A stretch of 64,000 bases of DNA. It comes from Actinoallomurus bryophytorum. Lineage in GTDB: Bacteria > Actinomycetota > Actinomycetes > Streptosporangiales > Streptosporangiaceae. The notes beneath the pieces are model-generated. The model saw only the letters and a list, made by a program, of their open reading frames with translations, had not been told where the DNA came from and did not search any database. Every line of letters starts with the position of its first letter. The stretch's first letter is position 1. Location of the stretch: contig NZ_VFOZ01000001.1 in assembly GCF_006716425.1 (NCBI RefSeq), positions 6,138,001 through 6,202,000 on the forward strand, in the 5' to 3' direction. The position numbers were made by a program, and so were the translations under genes. Of this stretch, positions 7,646-15,846 are shown one piece after another.

Positions 7646-8770
7646 ATGAGCGACCCGTTGATGAGCGTTTATCCGCCACTCGAGCCGGCCTCCCTGGTGA
7701 CGCGGCGGTCCCGGCTCTTCCCGTTCGACTCGGACGGGCTCACCCTCACCCATCTGGGCCGCGGCGCCATCTGGCTGGCGTTGAAGGCCCTCGGTCTCGG
7801 GCCAGGCCACCGGCTGGCGATGCCGGCCTACCACTGCGGCTCGGAGGTCGAGGCGGCTCGGCTGGCCGGCATCGAGGTGATCTTCTACCGGGTCTTCCCG
7901 ACGCTTCAGGTCGACGAGGAGGACCTGATGCGGGCCGCCGAGCAGTCCGACGCGACGTACCTGATCTCCTACTACGGCTTCCCGATGCCGCCCGTGCCGC
8001 CGGGCACCCGCGTGATCGAGGACGCCGCGCACGCGCTGTTCTCCTACGACGGAGGCAGCGCGATCGGCTCGCGCGGCGACGCCGCCATCTTCTGTCCCCG
8101 CAAGTCGCTGGGCGTGCCCGACGGCGGCGCCGTGCTCATCCGCGGCGGCTCCATCGAGGCGACCGGACGGCCACCGTGGAAGGGCATGGCACGCTCGATC
8201 GCCTCCCAGGGCATGGGCTGGGCCGCCCAGTCGCGCGCCGGGGTCCTGCGCGCCCCCGCCACCAAGGTCTTCCGCAAGGTCAGCAAGACCGAGCAGGCGG
8301 TCGAGGCGGGCACCCTCACCGAGACCGTCATCGGCGAGTGGAACCTCGAGGTCGCCGACATGGAGAGCGCGGCGTCCAAGGCCTCGCGCATGACCGAGTG
8401 GGCCGTGCACGGCGCGGACGGCGCGCGGATCCGTGAGGAGCGGCGCCGCAACTACCAGATCCTGCTCAACTCCCTGCCCGAGGTCTGCCTCGACCGCTTC
8501 CGCGGCCTGCCCGACGGTGTCGCGCCGCTCTATTTCCCCGTACGCGTGCCGGAGCGCGACCGGACCATCGCCGAGCTGCAGAAGCGCGGCGTACGGTCCA
8601 TCGAGATCTGGCCGGTGCCGCATCCACTGCTGGACCGTCAGCGCTACGCCGAGCTGGAGCCGCTGCGCCACCAGATGCTCGCCCTCCCTGTACACCAGGG
8701 CCTGAGCGAGTGGCACGTCGAACAGATCGCACTCGCCGCGCGCGAGGCCATCGGCGCCGCGCACCGGTGA
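7646..8770 (+). CDS. DegT/DnrJ/EryC1-type PLP-dependent aminotransferase-like protein
   Basis: A 374-residue fold-type I PLP enzyme of the DegT/DnrJ/EryC1/StrS group. The cofactor-binding core is clear: VIEDAAHALFSYDGG (Asp that contacts the pyridine nitrogen), GDAAIFCPRKSLGVPDGGAV (Schiff-base Lys in PRKSLG), and YHCGSEVEAARLAG near residue 70. Family members aminate keto-sugars in cell-surface polysaccharide or antibiotic sugar synthesis. No sugar genes flank this one, so the substrate is unknown. It is probably translated from a leaderless message. Behind it lies a run of 21-bp repeats. Confidence 0.82.
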   Translation: MSDPLMSVYPPLEPASLVTRRSRLFPFDSDGLTLTHLGRGAIWLALKALGLGPGHRLAMPAYHCGSEVEAARLAGIEVIFYRVFPTLQVDEEDLMRAAEQSDATYLISYYGFPMPPVPPGTRVIEDAAHALFSYDGGSAIGSRGDAAIFCPRKSLGVPDGGAVLIRGGSIEATGRPPWKGMARSIASQGMGWAAQSRAGVLRAPATKVFRKVSKTEQAVEAGTLTETVIGEWNLEVADMESAASKASRMTEWAVHGADGARIREERRRNYQILLNSLPEVCLDRFRGLPDGVAPLYFPVRVPERDRTIAELQKRGVRSIEIWPVPHPLLDRQRYAELEPLRHQMLALPVHQGLSEWHVEQIALAAREAIGAAHR

Positions 8771-8826
8771 GCGCCCGCCGGGCGGGGAGGCGGATGACCG
8801 CCGCAAGCCCGCCGCCCGGCGGGAGC

Positions 8827-8931
8827 CTGCCCTCGTGCGGACTGGGTCTGCCCTCGTGCGGGCCGGGCCTTCCCTCGTGCGGGCCGGGCCTGCCCTCGTG
8901 CAGGCCGGGTCTGCCTTCCTGCCGGCCGGGC
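8827..8931. repeat. Five 21-bp tandem repeats
   Basis: Five head-to-tail 21-bp units with consensus CTGCCCTCGTGCGGGCCGGGC begin at 8827, 8848, 8869, 8890 and 8911. The period is a multiple of three, so the frame stays open in both directions. They lie outside credible genes, between the DegT-like gene and the small minus-strand ORF. Confidence 0.9.
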
Positions 8932-8980
8932 CGAGGATCTCCGGTCCCGGTACGGGACCGGTCCGTCCTAACGGCCCGGG

Positions 8981-9199
8981 AAACTCGATGATCTCGACGA
9001 GGCTCTCGGCGTCGACGAGCGCGAGGGCGTCCTCCACCCGGCGGTAGTAACCGCTGCCCATGCCACGGTCACAGCCGGGACCGAGCAGGACTCCCCGCCA
9101 CGAGACGCGGATCCACGGGCGGATGCCGCCACCGTCACAGCGGTCGAGAAGGATCACCTCGACCCGCCGCCCACGCCTGTCGACCATCCGCCCGCCCAT
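8981..9199 (-). CDS. Small conserved-looking protein, 3' end unresolved
   Basis: From ATG 9199 (alternative ATG 9187) the frame encodes MGGRMVDRRGRRVEVILLDR, then WIRVSWRGVLLG, then GYYRRVEDALALVDAESLVE-IIEF. This reads as a compact alpha/beta protein of about 73 residues with normal codon bias. A good leaderless promoter with an operator-like palindrome precedes it. After the IIEF residues the frame stays open through the 21-bp repeats and antisense to the DegT-like gene, which is not credible as coding. A single-base shift would close it at a TAG a few codons later (CCGTTAGG). A 3' frameshift or decay is therefore likely. The family and function are not recognised. Confidence 0.45.
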
Positions 9200-9206
9200 G
9201 CGGGAT

Positions 9207-9227
9207 ACCTTATTTGACCTGGTCAAA
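9207..9227 (-). promoter_or_regulatory. Leaderless promoter with palindromic operator
   Basis: On the minus strand a TAAGGT -10 box (9207-9212) sits 7 nt before ATG 9199. Directly upstream of it is a perfect 7-1-7 palindrome, TTTGACC-T-GGTCAAA (9213-9227), in the -10/-35 spacer, where a bound repressor would block polymerase. Confidence 0.5.
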
Positions 9228-9267
9228 CCGGGCGCTGAGAGGTGGAGATGGCTGCCGTGCCGTGCCG

Positions 9268-9600
9268 GACGGGTCTGCCGCCGGCTCGGGGGATCGCGTG
9301 ATGCCGGGGGTGACGGCGGGTGGGCTGGGGTGTGGTGGGGGACGGGTTCGCTACCGGCTCGGGGATTTGCGCGAAGCCGCAGGGTGAAGGCGGGTGCCCG
9401 GGCGGAGGTGGCTGGGCCGTGCTGGACGGGTCTGCCACCGGCTCCAGAGGGATGTGCGATGCCGAGGGTGAAGGCGGGTGTCCCGCGAGGGGGTTGCCGG
9501 GGGGCGCCGGTGGCGGACCGGTCCGCCACCGGCTCAGGGGATCGTGCGATGCCGCAGGTGCCCCGCGCGGGTGGCTGGGGCGCCGTGTCGGGCCGGCTCG
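9268..9600. repeat. Four degenerate 70-90 bp tandem units
   Basis: Imperfect units begin near 9268, 9341, 9425 and 9516. Each starts with a GAC(G/C)GG(G/T)TC-type box, then a CCGGCTC core about 15 bp on, then a GATGCCG-GGTG or similar segment followed by GGTGGCTGGG-like sequence. Units differ in length (73, 84 and 91 bp spacings). No coding signal was found in either direction, and the stretch 9240-9689 otherwise holds nothing recognisable. Confidence 0.55.
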
Positions 9601-9689
9601 CCGGCCTCCCGGCGAAAGGCGCGAGCGAGGAGGAAAACCCTACGACGATGCGCGCCGCCGGACAGCCGTGGCGGCGCGCCGTCTCGTCG

Positions 9690-11018
9690 TCAGATCTTGC
9701 GGATCAGCACGATCGGGGTCTGCTCGTCCTCGTTGCCGGCCGGGTTGTCCGACAGGACCTTCTCGACCCACTTGCGGTCGACGCCCGCCGACGCGCCGAC
9801 CACCCACGCGCCGGTGAGGTTGTTGGCGTCGACGACGCAGACGTGGCAGCCCAGCGCTGCGGACAGGTCCTCAGACAGCTTGTCCGGGCGGCCGGGGCCG
9901 AAGAGCAGGTGGTGGTCGTGCGGCGGCAGTGCCGCGGCGACGTCGTCGATCATCGCGGCGCCCGGCCCGGCGACGCGGTAGAACCAGCCGCGCTTGCCGA
10001 CCAGCTTGCCGGCCGCGCCGGCGGCGGCCCCGAGCAGGACCTTCGTACGGCCCGCCTCCAGGATCGCGCCCTGCATACCGGCCGGGCTGTGCAGCGGGCC
10101 GATCTTGCCGACGAACTTGCTGAGCTGCTTGGCCATGCCCTCCGGCGTGATCATCTCCAGCGGGATCATGCGTCCCTGGCCGGCCGACGCCGGGCTCTCC
10201 GACAGCGCGAGGATGTCGTCGGGCCGAAGCTGCCCGTTGGTGGCCTCCTGGATGATCGGGAGGATGCCGCTGCGCAGCGTGATCATCTTGGTCTTGATCG
10301 GGATGCGGCGCGCGCCGACGGTCCGCTCGTCCACCGGGGCGACGGTCGGGGGCTTCGCCGGCGGCGTCTCGCCGAACTGCCGGTGCAGCATCTCCCTGAT
10401 CTGGGCGTTGCCCGAGTAGATCGAGGCGCCACGGTGCAGAACGTCACGCGCGCCCGCGGGGTCGCCAGCCTCGAGGCGCAGGTGGGCCAGGAGGGTGTAG
10501 TCCGAGGCGTACACGAGGTAGTCCGGGGCCAGCGCGATCAGCTCGGTCTGGTATTTCAGACCGCGGACGTTGTCGCCACGGTCCACCGCCCACTTCGACA
10601 GCCGCTTCAGCGCGTGCCGGCGCAGCTGGGGGTCGTTGACGACGGACTCGAGGAGGGCCTCGGACTCGTCGATGCGGTTGCCGTCCTTGAGGATGTCGGC
10701 CAGCGTCAGCGCGTACCACGGGATGGTCGGGTACTTTTCGCGCGCGGCACGGACGATCTCCGCGGCGCGGTTGTAGTCGCCCCGCCACTTGTGCACCTCG
10801 GAGAGCGCGGCGGTGGCGAAGCGGGTGTCGCCACCGGCCGCGACGGCCGTGTTGGCGAGCTGCTCGGCCTTGCGGTCGTCGCGCTCGTTGGTGAGGACGA
10901 GCCAGGACAACAGCGACAGCCCGTCACCGTCGAGGTCGGACCGCTTCGACTCCAGGAGCTGCTGGGCCTCCTCCGGCTTGCGTAGCCAGATGTCGTAGGC
11001 GCGGCTGGTGGTGCTCAT
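9690..11018 (-). CDS. TPR protein fused to a CofE-like (F420-0:gamma-glutamyl ligase fold) domain
   Basis: A 442-residue cytoplasmic protein. Residues 1 to about 215 are alpha-helical and TPR-like (for example GDYNRAAEIVRAAREKYPT and GDPAGARDVLHRGASIY). From about residue 235 the sequence switches to VGARRIPIKTKMITLRSGIL, then LRPDDILALSESPASAGQGR. That pattern resembles the start of CofE, which adds glutamates to coenzyme F420. The C-terminal GCHVCVVDANNLTGAWVVG and DNPAGNEDEQTPIVLIRKI also fit the fold. Whether it still acts on F420 is unknown, because no other F420 genes are nearby. ATG 11018 has GAGGT 7 nt upstream. Confidence 0.75.
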   Translation of the reverse strand: MSTTSRAYDIWLRKPEEAQQLLESKRSDLDGDGLSLLSWLVLTNERDDRKAEQLANTAVAAGGDTRFATAALSEVHKWRGDYNRAAEIVRAAREKYPTIPWYALTLADILKDGNRIDESEALLESVVNDPQLRRHALKRLSKWAVDRGDNVRGLKYQTELIALAPDYLVYASDYTLLAHLRLEAGDPAGARDVLHRGASIYSGNAQIREMLHRQFGETPPAKPPTVAPVDERTVGARRIPIKTKMITLRSGILPIIQEATNGQLRPDDILALSESPASAGQGRMIPLEMITPEGMAKQLSKFVGKIGPLHSPAGMQGAILEAGRTKVLLGAAAGAAGKLVGKRGWFYRVAGPGAAMIDDVAAALPPHDHHLLFGPGRPDKLSEDLSAALGCHVCVVDANNLTGAWVVGASAGVDRKWVEKVLSDNPAGNEDEQTPIVLIRKI

Positions 11019-11184
11019 GTAAGAACCTCATGCGTGGTCGGCTGCCTGCGGGGAGTCGGCCCATCATCGCAGACCTTCGCGTCGGCCGTAGCCGCAGTGA
11101 TCAACCCGGAAAACTCCGGCCAAGCCCTGGGCAACGACATCGCGTTGTGCATGGTCGCGTGCCCCGGCATGGCGTAGTGGTCGA

Positions 11185-11190
11185 TACCCT
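11185..11190 (+). promoter_or_regulatory. -10 box (TACCCT) for a leaderless start
   Basis: TACCCT ends 8 nt before GTG 11199, with no ribosome-binding site. This supports GTG 11199 rather than the TTG at 11190 as the start of the DAHP synthase. Confidence 0.45.
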
Positions 11191-11198
11191 TGGGACTC

Positions 11199-12530
11199 GT
11201 GGACCTCCTTGACACGTGGCGATCACGTCCAGCGGCCCAGCAGCCCGAATGGCCCGACCCGGCGCAGGTGCACGCGGTGGCCGCGGAGCTCGCCAAGCTC
11301 CCGCCTCTCGTGTTCGCGGGCGAGTGCGACCTGCTGCGCGGCCAGCTCGCCGCCGTCGCGCGCGGCGAGGCGTTCGTGCTCCAGGGCGGCGACTGCGCGG
11401 AGACCTTCTCCGGCGCCACCGCCGACGACGTACGCAACAAGCTCAAGACGCTGCTGCAGATGTCGGTCGTGCTGACCTACGCCGCGAGCGTGCCGGTCGT
11501 GAAGATCGGCCGGATGGCGGGGCAGTTCGCCAAGCCGCGTTCGAAATCGGTCGAGGTACGCGACGGTGTCGAGCTCCCGGCGTACCGCGGCGACATGGTC
11601 AACGGCTTCGGCTTCACCGCCGAGGAGCGCGCCCCTGACCCGGGACGCCTGCTGCGCGCCTACCACGCCGCCGCCGTGACGCTGAACCTCTGCCGTGCCT
11701 TCACCCAGGGCGGGTACGCCGACCTGCGTCAGGTCCACGCCTGGAACCAGGACTTCGTGGCCAACAGCCCGGCCGGGCGCCGCTACGAGCGCCTCGCCGG
11801 TGAGATCGACCGTGCACTCGCGTTCATGAACGCCGCGGGCGCCGACCCCGAGGAGTTCCACCGGGTCGACATCTACTCCAGCCACGAGGCGCTGCTGCTC
11901 GACTACGAGCGCGCCCTGACCCGCATCGACTCACGTTCGGGCCTGCCGTACGACGTCTCGGCGCACTTCCTGTGGATCGGGGAGCGCACCCGGCAGCTCG
12001 ACGGCGCGCACGTGGAGTTCATGCGCCACATCCGCAACCCGATCGGGGTCAAGCTCGGCCCGACGACGACCGCCGAGGACGCCCTGGCCCTGATCGACGC
12101 GCTCGACCCGCAGCGCGAGCCGGGCCGCCTCACGTTCGTCATCCGGATGGGCGCCAAGCTCGTACGCGACAACCTGCCCCCGCTGGTGGAGAAGGTCACC
12201 GCGAGCGGCGCACAGGTCGCGTGGATCTGCGACCCGATGCACGGCAACACGTTCGAGGCCGAAAGCGGTTACAAGACCCGCCGGTTCGACGACGTGGTGG
12301 ACGAGGTGGCCGGCTTCTTCGACGTGCACCGCGCCCTCGGCACGCATCCGGGCGGCGTCCACCTCGAGTTCACCGGCGACGACGTCACCGAGTGCGTCGG
12401 CGGCGGCCACGAGATCGTCGAGGACGACCTGCACCAGCGGTACGAGACCGCCTGCGACCCGAGGCTCAACCGCGGGCAGGCGCTCGACCTGGCGTTCATG
12501 GTGGCGGAGATGTACCGCACGACCAAGTAG
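11199..12530 (+). CDS. aroG: Class II 3-deoxy-7-phosphoheptulonate (DAHP) synthase
   Basis: Condenses phosphoenolpyruvate and erythrose 4-phosphate, the first step of the shikimate pathway. This 443-residue protein has the hallmarks of the class II (plant/actinobacterial) enzyme. The metal ligands are the Cys in LQGGDCAETF, the His in ICDPMHGNTFE, the Glu in GVHLEFTGDDVTE and the Asp in YETACDPRLN. The substrate-binding segments LWIGERTRQLDGAH and NPIGVKLGPTTTAEDAL are also intact. Length is normal. It stands as a single gene between a minus-strand TPR gene and a convergent lytic-enzyme gene, with a strong shared terminator behind it. The gene name is used in the sense common in actinobacteria. 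Confidence 0.96.
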   Translation: MDLLDTWRSRPAAQQPEWPDPAQVHAVAAELAKLPPLVFAGECDLLRGQLAAVARGEAFVLQGGDCAETFSGATADDVRNKLKTLLQMSVVLTYAASVPVVKIGRMAGQFAKPRSKSVEVRDGVELPAYRGDMVNGFGFTAEERAPDPGRLLRAYHAAAVTLNLCRAFTQGGYADLRQVHAWNQDFVANSPAGRRYERLAGEIDRALAFMNAAGADPEEFHRVDIYSSHEALLLDYERALTRIDSRSGLPYDVSAHFLWIGERTRQLDGAHVEFMRHIRNPIGVKLGPTTTAEDALALIDALDPQREPGRLTFVIRMGAKLVRDNLPPLVEKVTASGAQVAWICDPMHGNTFEAESGYKTRRFDDVVDEVAGFFDVHRALGTHPGGVHLEFTGDDVTECVGGGHEIVEDDLHQRYETACDPRLNRGQALDLAFMVAEMYRTTK

Positions 12531-12609
12531 GAGCCCGCGGCGCGCGGCGGCAGGTGGCCGGGCCTGGTCCGGCCGCCGGGCGCCGCGGTCCCGTCCGTAC
12601 GGGCTCCAC

Positions 12610-12641
12610 GGCCTCGGGACGCCCCTCGCGGTCCCGAGGCC
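12610..12641. terminator. Bidirectional terminator
   Basis: A perfect 11-bp stem, GGCCTCGGGAC/GTCCCGAGGCC, with a 10-nt loop lies between the convergent DAHP synthase and NlpC/P60 genes. It can serve both strands and has no T-tract, as is common in actinomycetes. Confidence 0.8.
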
Positions 12642-12650
12642 CCCGCCTGT

Positions 12651-13655
12651 TCAGACGATGCGTACGGCGCCGGCGAAGGGCCGGGTCGCCAGGTCGGCGA
12701 CGCGTACCCGGTCCCCGGTGTGCGGCGCGTGCACGAACTTGCCGTCGCCGAGGTACATCCCCATGTGGTGGATGTCGGAGTAGAAGAACACCAGGTCACC
12801 CGGTTGCAGCTGGCTGCGGGAGACGTGGACCCCGGCGTTCCACTGGTCGCCGCCGTAGTGCGGCAGGTTCACGCCGACCTGGCGGTACGCCCACATGGTC
12901 AGGCCGGAGCAGTCGAAGCCCCCGCCCGGCGTGGCACCGCCCCAGACGTACGGGACGCCGAGCTGCGACAGCGCCGCGCGTACGGCGCCGATCGCCTTGG
13001 TGGGGCCCCCGGGGATCACCGGAACGCTCTCGCCACGCCCGGCACGCTCGACGGCGTCCTTCAGCAGCGGTTTGCGTACCTTGTCGAGGGTCTTTTGGAT
13101 GGTCGCCTTCTTCTGCTTGAGCTGTGTTTTGAGCCCAGCCGCCTGAGTGGCGTGGACCTGGGCGTTCTGCCAGGCGTGTTCGGCGGTCTGGATCGCCTGG
13201 GTGAGCTGCCGGACCTGTGTGTCGTCCTGCTGGGTGAAGTAGTGCAGGGTCGCCGCCTGGTCCAGCAGCGCCTGCGGGTCCGGCGCGGCGAACAGCGCCG
13301 GTGCCTCGTCGGTGCCGCCGTGCATGTAGCGCAGCGCGGCGAGCCTGCCGACGCGCTGCTGGATGCTCTTCAGCGCCTTGGTCTCGCGGGTGGAGGTCGC
13401 CTTGGCCACCTCCGCGGCACGCTGTGCCTGCTGCAGCCGTACCCGCAGCCCGTCGTACTGCTCAGTGAGCTGCTCGAGCTGCGTGTTGAGCTGGCCGGCC
13501 TGCTGCCGGAGAGTGTCGATACCGGGAGCCGGCTTGGCGCCGGCGTGCCGTGCCGGCAGGGCGCTCAGTCCGGCGACGAGAAGGATGCCGGTGACGACGG
13601 TCTTGCCCGTGCGGTGCTTCCTATGATGCGCTTTCGCGGATCGCGAAGGCTCCAT
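12651..13655 (-). CDS. NlpC/P60 peptidoglycan endopeptidase with coiled-coil N-terminus (RipA-like)
   Basis: A 334-residue secreted cell-wall hydrolase. The signal peptide ends near residue 40 (ARHAGA). Residues 45-200 form Gln/Ala-rich coiled coils that in this family gate the active site or bind partners. The NlpC/P60 domain covers about 225-334, with catalytic Cys249 in GGGFDCSGLT, His297 in DIHHMGMYLG and a third polar residue, probably His309. It should cleave the D-Glu/diaminopimelate bond in stem peptides. AGGAG lies 8 nt before the ATG. A c-di-AMP riboswitch lies in the 5' leader, so expression should respond to c-di-AMP and hence to osmotic or wall stress. Confidence 0.95.
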   Translation of the reverse strand: MEPSRSAKAHHRKHRTGKTVVTGILLVAGLSALPARHAGAKPAPGIDTLRQQAGQLNTQLEQLTEQYDGLRVRLQQAQRAAEVAKATSTRETKALKSIQQRVGRLAALRYMHGGTDEAPALFAAPDPQALLDQAATLHYFTQQDDTQVRQLTQAIQTAEHAWQNAQVHATQAAGLKTQLKQKKATIQKTLDKVRKPLLKDAVERAGRGESVPVIPGGPTKAIGAVRAALSQLGVPYVWGGATPGGGFDCSGLTMWAYRQVGVNLPHYGGDQWNAGVHVSRSQLQPGDLVFFYSDIHHMGMYLGDGKFVHAPHTGDRVRVADLATRPFAGAVRIV

Positions 13656-13676
13656 TCAGGTGCTCCTCTTTCTCCT

Positions 13677-13840
13677 GGGCCGCCTACCGGGTTAGCTGAC
13701 GGGTTCGGGCAAGGAGAAGCCCTACCGGTTACGGATTCACCCCGGGACCGGGAGCGGGGGAGAGCCCCTGAAGCTCCGCGAATGGGTCCCCGGTTCGTCG
13801 GCGCGCTGGCTGCGCGGCGAACGATTCGGCGGTCCGGCCT
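13677..13840 (-). promoter_or_regulatory. ydaO-yuaA (c-di-AMP) riboswitch upstream of NlpC/P60 gene
   Basis: On the minus strand the leader contains the conserved blocks of the ydaO aptamer in order: GCCGAATC, the GGGGTGAATCCG block, TAGGGC, CCCGTCAGCTAACCCGGTAGG and a closing GGC stem. Much of it is shared with the second copy at 15847-15990. ydaO riboswitches bind c-di-AMP and in actinobacteria commonly precede NlpC/P60 or Rpf-type genes and turn them off when the ligand is abundant. The end lies 22 nt before the start codon, overlapping the ribosome-binding region. Confidence 0.9.
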
Positions 13841-14142
13841 GTTACCGGCCGGTGACACCGCTGGACATTAACGGACCGTGACGGGATGGCCAACCCGAAC
13901 ATGCGGAGATGGCCTCCCGTCTTTGAGGATGGTCACTGTGGGTGATACCGACCTGGCCCATTACTCCTAGTACGCAGTCGAACACAGGGTTTTGGTGGGG
14001 TGTATCCACCGTCGTTTCGTACATGCGCCCTGCCGGTCGCACGCGGCGTCAGGACGCTCTGGAGGCCGCCGATCATCAACGGCAGCACGAGAACAGGAGA
14101 AAGGTCCCGTCCGGAACGACCGGGGCGCATCCACGGCCGGAG

Positions 14143-14158
14143 GAGGGCTCAGGCCCTC
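14143..14158 (-). terminator. Hairpin after the repeat-protein gene
   Basis: A 6-bp GAGGGC/GCCCTC stem with a TCAG loop lies 10 bp beyond the stop of the minus-strand gene ending at 14169. No T-tract follows. The position suggests a terminator. The rest of 13871-14142 shows no gene. Confidence 0.5.
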
Positions 14159-14168
14159 GGGTGAAGAC

Positions 14169-14666
14169 TCATCCGCCACTCGTGGACTCCCGCCGGGCGA
14201 GGCGGCGCCTGAGGCCGCCTCGCATACGCGCTGACGCGCCCGGCAGCGCCGCCAGATGTCGCACCTCATCCGGCATGAGCTCCGGCCGGCCCGCGAGCAG
14301 AAGTACGGCCGCGTACGGCCGGCTCGTCGACGTCCGCAGCCGGTTTCCGAGCTCGTCCAGCACGCCGAGCAGAACCGCGCGATCGGCGTTGGGGTGCTCG
14401 ACCACCAGCCGCAGCAACCGGTTGCCGTTCCACGTGCTGTCGCGCCGCGAGCAGAGCTCACCGAGCAGATACGCGGGCGTACGCGGATTGCGGGCCAGTG
14501 CCTGCCACCCGAACGGATAGGGACACCGCGCGAGATGGCGCAACATGCGTTCGCCGGCATCGGGATCGGAGGCCGCATCCTGATGGTCCGCGGGTGTGTG
14601 GAGGCGCGGGAACGCGCCATCCCTCTCCGCACTACCCACCTTGGAGAATCCAGCGGCGAGCCCCAT
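14169..14666 (-). CDS. Small helical-repeat (variant leucine-rich-repeat-like) protein
   Basis: A 165-residue protein with no signal peptide. Two or three copies of a helical repeat are visible, with the pattern ALARNPRTPAYLLGEL, then LVVEHPNADRAVLLGVLDEL, then LLLAGRPELMPDEVRHLAAL. Such (A/V)-x-(N/H)-P-x-x-P-x-x-L-L repeats resemble the variant leucine-rich repeat found in actinobacterial proteins of unknown role. The start is uncertain: neither ATG 14666 nor the inner ATG (GERMLRHLAR) has a ribosome-binding site. The gene is followed by a hairpin, which supports it being transcribed from the minus strand. Confidence 0.6.
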   Translation of the reverse strand: MGLAAGFSKVGSAERDGAFPRLHTPADHQDAASDPDAGERMLRHLARCPYPFGWQALARNPRTPAYLLGELCSRRDSTWNGNRLLRLVVEHPNADRAVLLGVLDELGNRLRTSTSRPYAAVLLLAGRPELMPDEVRHLAALPGASARMRGGLRRRLARRESTSGG

Positions 14667-14831
14667 AAATCGGGTTCCGCATTTCTCGGGAGCCGCAGCG
14701 CCTGCTCGTCGGTCAGGAGGCGACGGCCACTCGGCCGGAGCGCGTGGATGGACGCCGCGTCGTCGATGCCTCGGTGGCGCGTGCGTTCACGCGAGGGAGC
14801 CGCGGGCTCGTCGCCGGTGCCTGTCAGAACT

Positions 14832-14866
14832 GAGCGGGCCCTCCTCGTCGTGAGGAGGGCCCGCTC
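14832..14866 (-). terminator. Strong terminator of the CHAP gene
   Basis: A perfect 15-bp stem (GAGCGGGCCCTCCTC and its complement) with loop GTCGT begins 4 bp after the stop codon of the CHAP-domain gene. It is the most stable hairpin noticed in the window. The 165 bp between it and the repeat-protein gene shows nothing else. Confidence 0.9.
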
Positions 14867-14870
14867 GGGT

Positions 14871-15836
14871 TCACACGTTGAGGGACTCTGCGGAGCTCGG
14901 CTGGGACAGTGCCGTGTGGAGGGTGTCCCAGAACGCCAGCTCGACGTCCTCCTCCAGCTCGGTGATCTTGCCCCAGAACTCCTTGTCCTCGGCCAGTGCG
15001 GCGGCCTCTGCCGACAGGATCGGCATGATCGTCGTACTGGACTCGGCGAGGTCCAGATCGGCCACGCTGACCTCGGCGGGCAGCTCCACGGGTGTGCGGT
15101 GGTGCTTGCCGCGTTTGCGGACGCGTACGTTCGGCGCCGCCGGCATGGGGACGCGGACCTTGGACTTGCTCAGCGCCAGTGCCACCGTGCCGAACACCAC
15201 GACGGCCAGCAACCCCGTGAGGGCGGCCTGCTGGTCCGGCAGCGGCGGCGCGGAGTCGTGCTGCGCGGTCGTCTGCAATTCGGACTGCGGTGTGCCCGGC
15301 TGCTGGGTGAGGGCCTCGGCCGACGGGGGCGGAGCGGAGTGCTTGGGCACGTACTTCTGGTCGGCCGGTGCCGCCTTGACCTTCACCTTCGAGGGGTAGC
15401 CGTAACCCACGACCTGGCTGACGTCACGCGTGGCGCGGCCGAGGTGGTCGTTGTGGTTGGCCTCGATGGTGTGCAGCGTGCGGCCGTGCACGGACTCGAC
15501 GATGCCCACGTGCTCGATGTCGCCGACGCTCTTCCCGCCGTTCCACGAGAAGAAGACGATGGCGCCCGGCTCGGGGTGGTGACCCCAGGCCTTGTGCTTC
15601 TTGAAGAAGTTCGCGTGCTGGGGCGTCGAGGCGAACTCGCCCGCCCAGTCTTCGACTCCGGCCTTGTCGGCCGCCCAGGCGAGGAACATGTCGCACCAGG
15701 GAGCGGTCTTGAACGCGGCGTCCTTGTCGACGTGTTTGCCGTACCAGTCGCCGTACTTCGTGTAGCCGCTGGCCTTCTCGGTATAGCCGAGCTGGTCCTT
15801 CGCGACATGCAGGAGCTTTTGCCCTATTGGATCCAT
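14871..15836 (-). CDS. CHAP-domain amidase/endopeptidase with C-terminal membrane anchor
   Basis: A 321-residue protein. The N-terminal CHAP domain (about residues 1-150) has catalytic Cys48 in APWCDMFLAWAADKAG and His109 in GDIEHVGIVE, and should cleave amide bonds in peptidoglycan. A Pro/Gln-rich linker leads to one membrane helix (about 204-222). A basic stretch (VRVRKRGKHHR) and an acidic tail follow. There is no N-terminal signal peptide, so how the catalytic domain gets outside is unclear. ATG 15836 is chosen because longer starts would lie inside the riboswitch. AAGGGGAG precedes it at short spacing. Control by the upstream c-di-AMP riboswitch is expected. Confidence 0.88.
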   Translation of the reverse strand: MDPIGQKLLHVAKDQLGYTEKASGYTKYGDWYGKHVDKDAAFKTAPWCDMFLAWAADKAGVEDWAGEFASTPQHANFFKKHKAWGHHPEPGAIVFFSWNGGKSVGDIEHVGIVESVHGRTLHTIEANHNDHLGRATRDVSQVVGYGYPSKVKVKAAPADQKYVPKHSAPPPSAEALTQQPGTPQSELQTTAQHDSAPPLPDQQAALTGLLAVVVFGTVALALSKSKVRVPMPAAPNVRVRKRGKHHRTPVELPAEVSVADLDLAESSTTIMPILSAEAAALAEDKEFWGKITELEEDVELAFWDTLHTALSQPSSAESLNV

Positions 15837-15846
15837 GTCTCCCCTT

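Noticed and set aside
8827-8931. The 21-bp units as a CRISPR array.
   Set aside because: Units are contiguous, without spacers, and too short. No cas genes are present.
7397-9529. A 710-codon minus-strand open frame running antisense to the DegT-like gene.
   Set aside because: It covers a well-supported gene on the other strand and two repeat arrays, and stays open because of G+C bias. Only its first 70 or so residues after ATG 9199 look coding.
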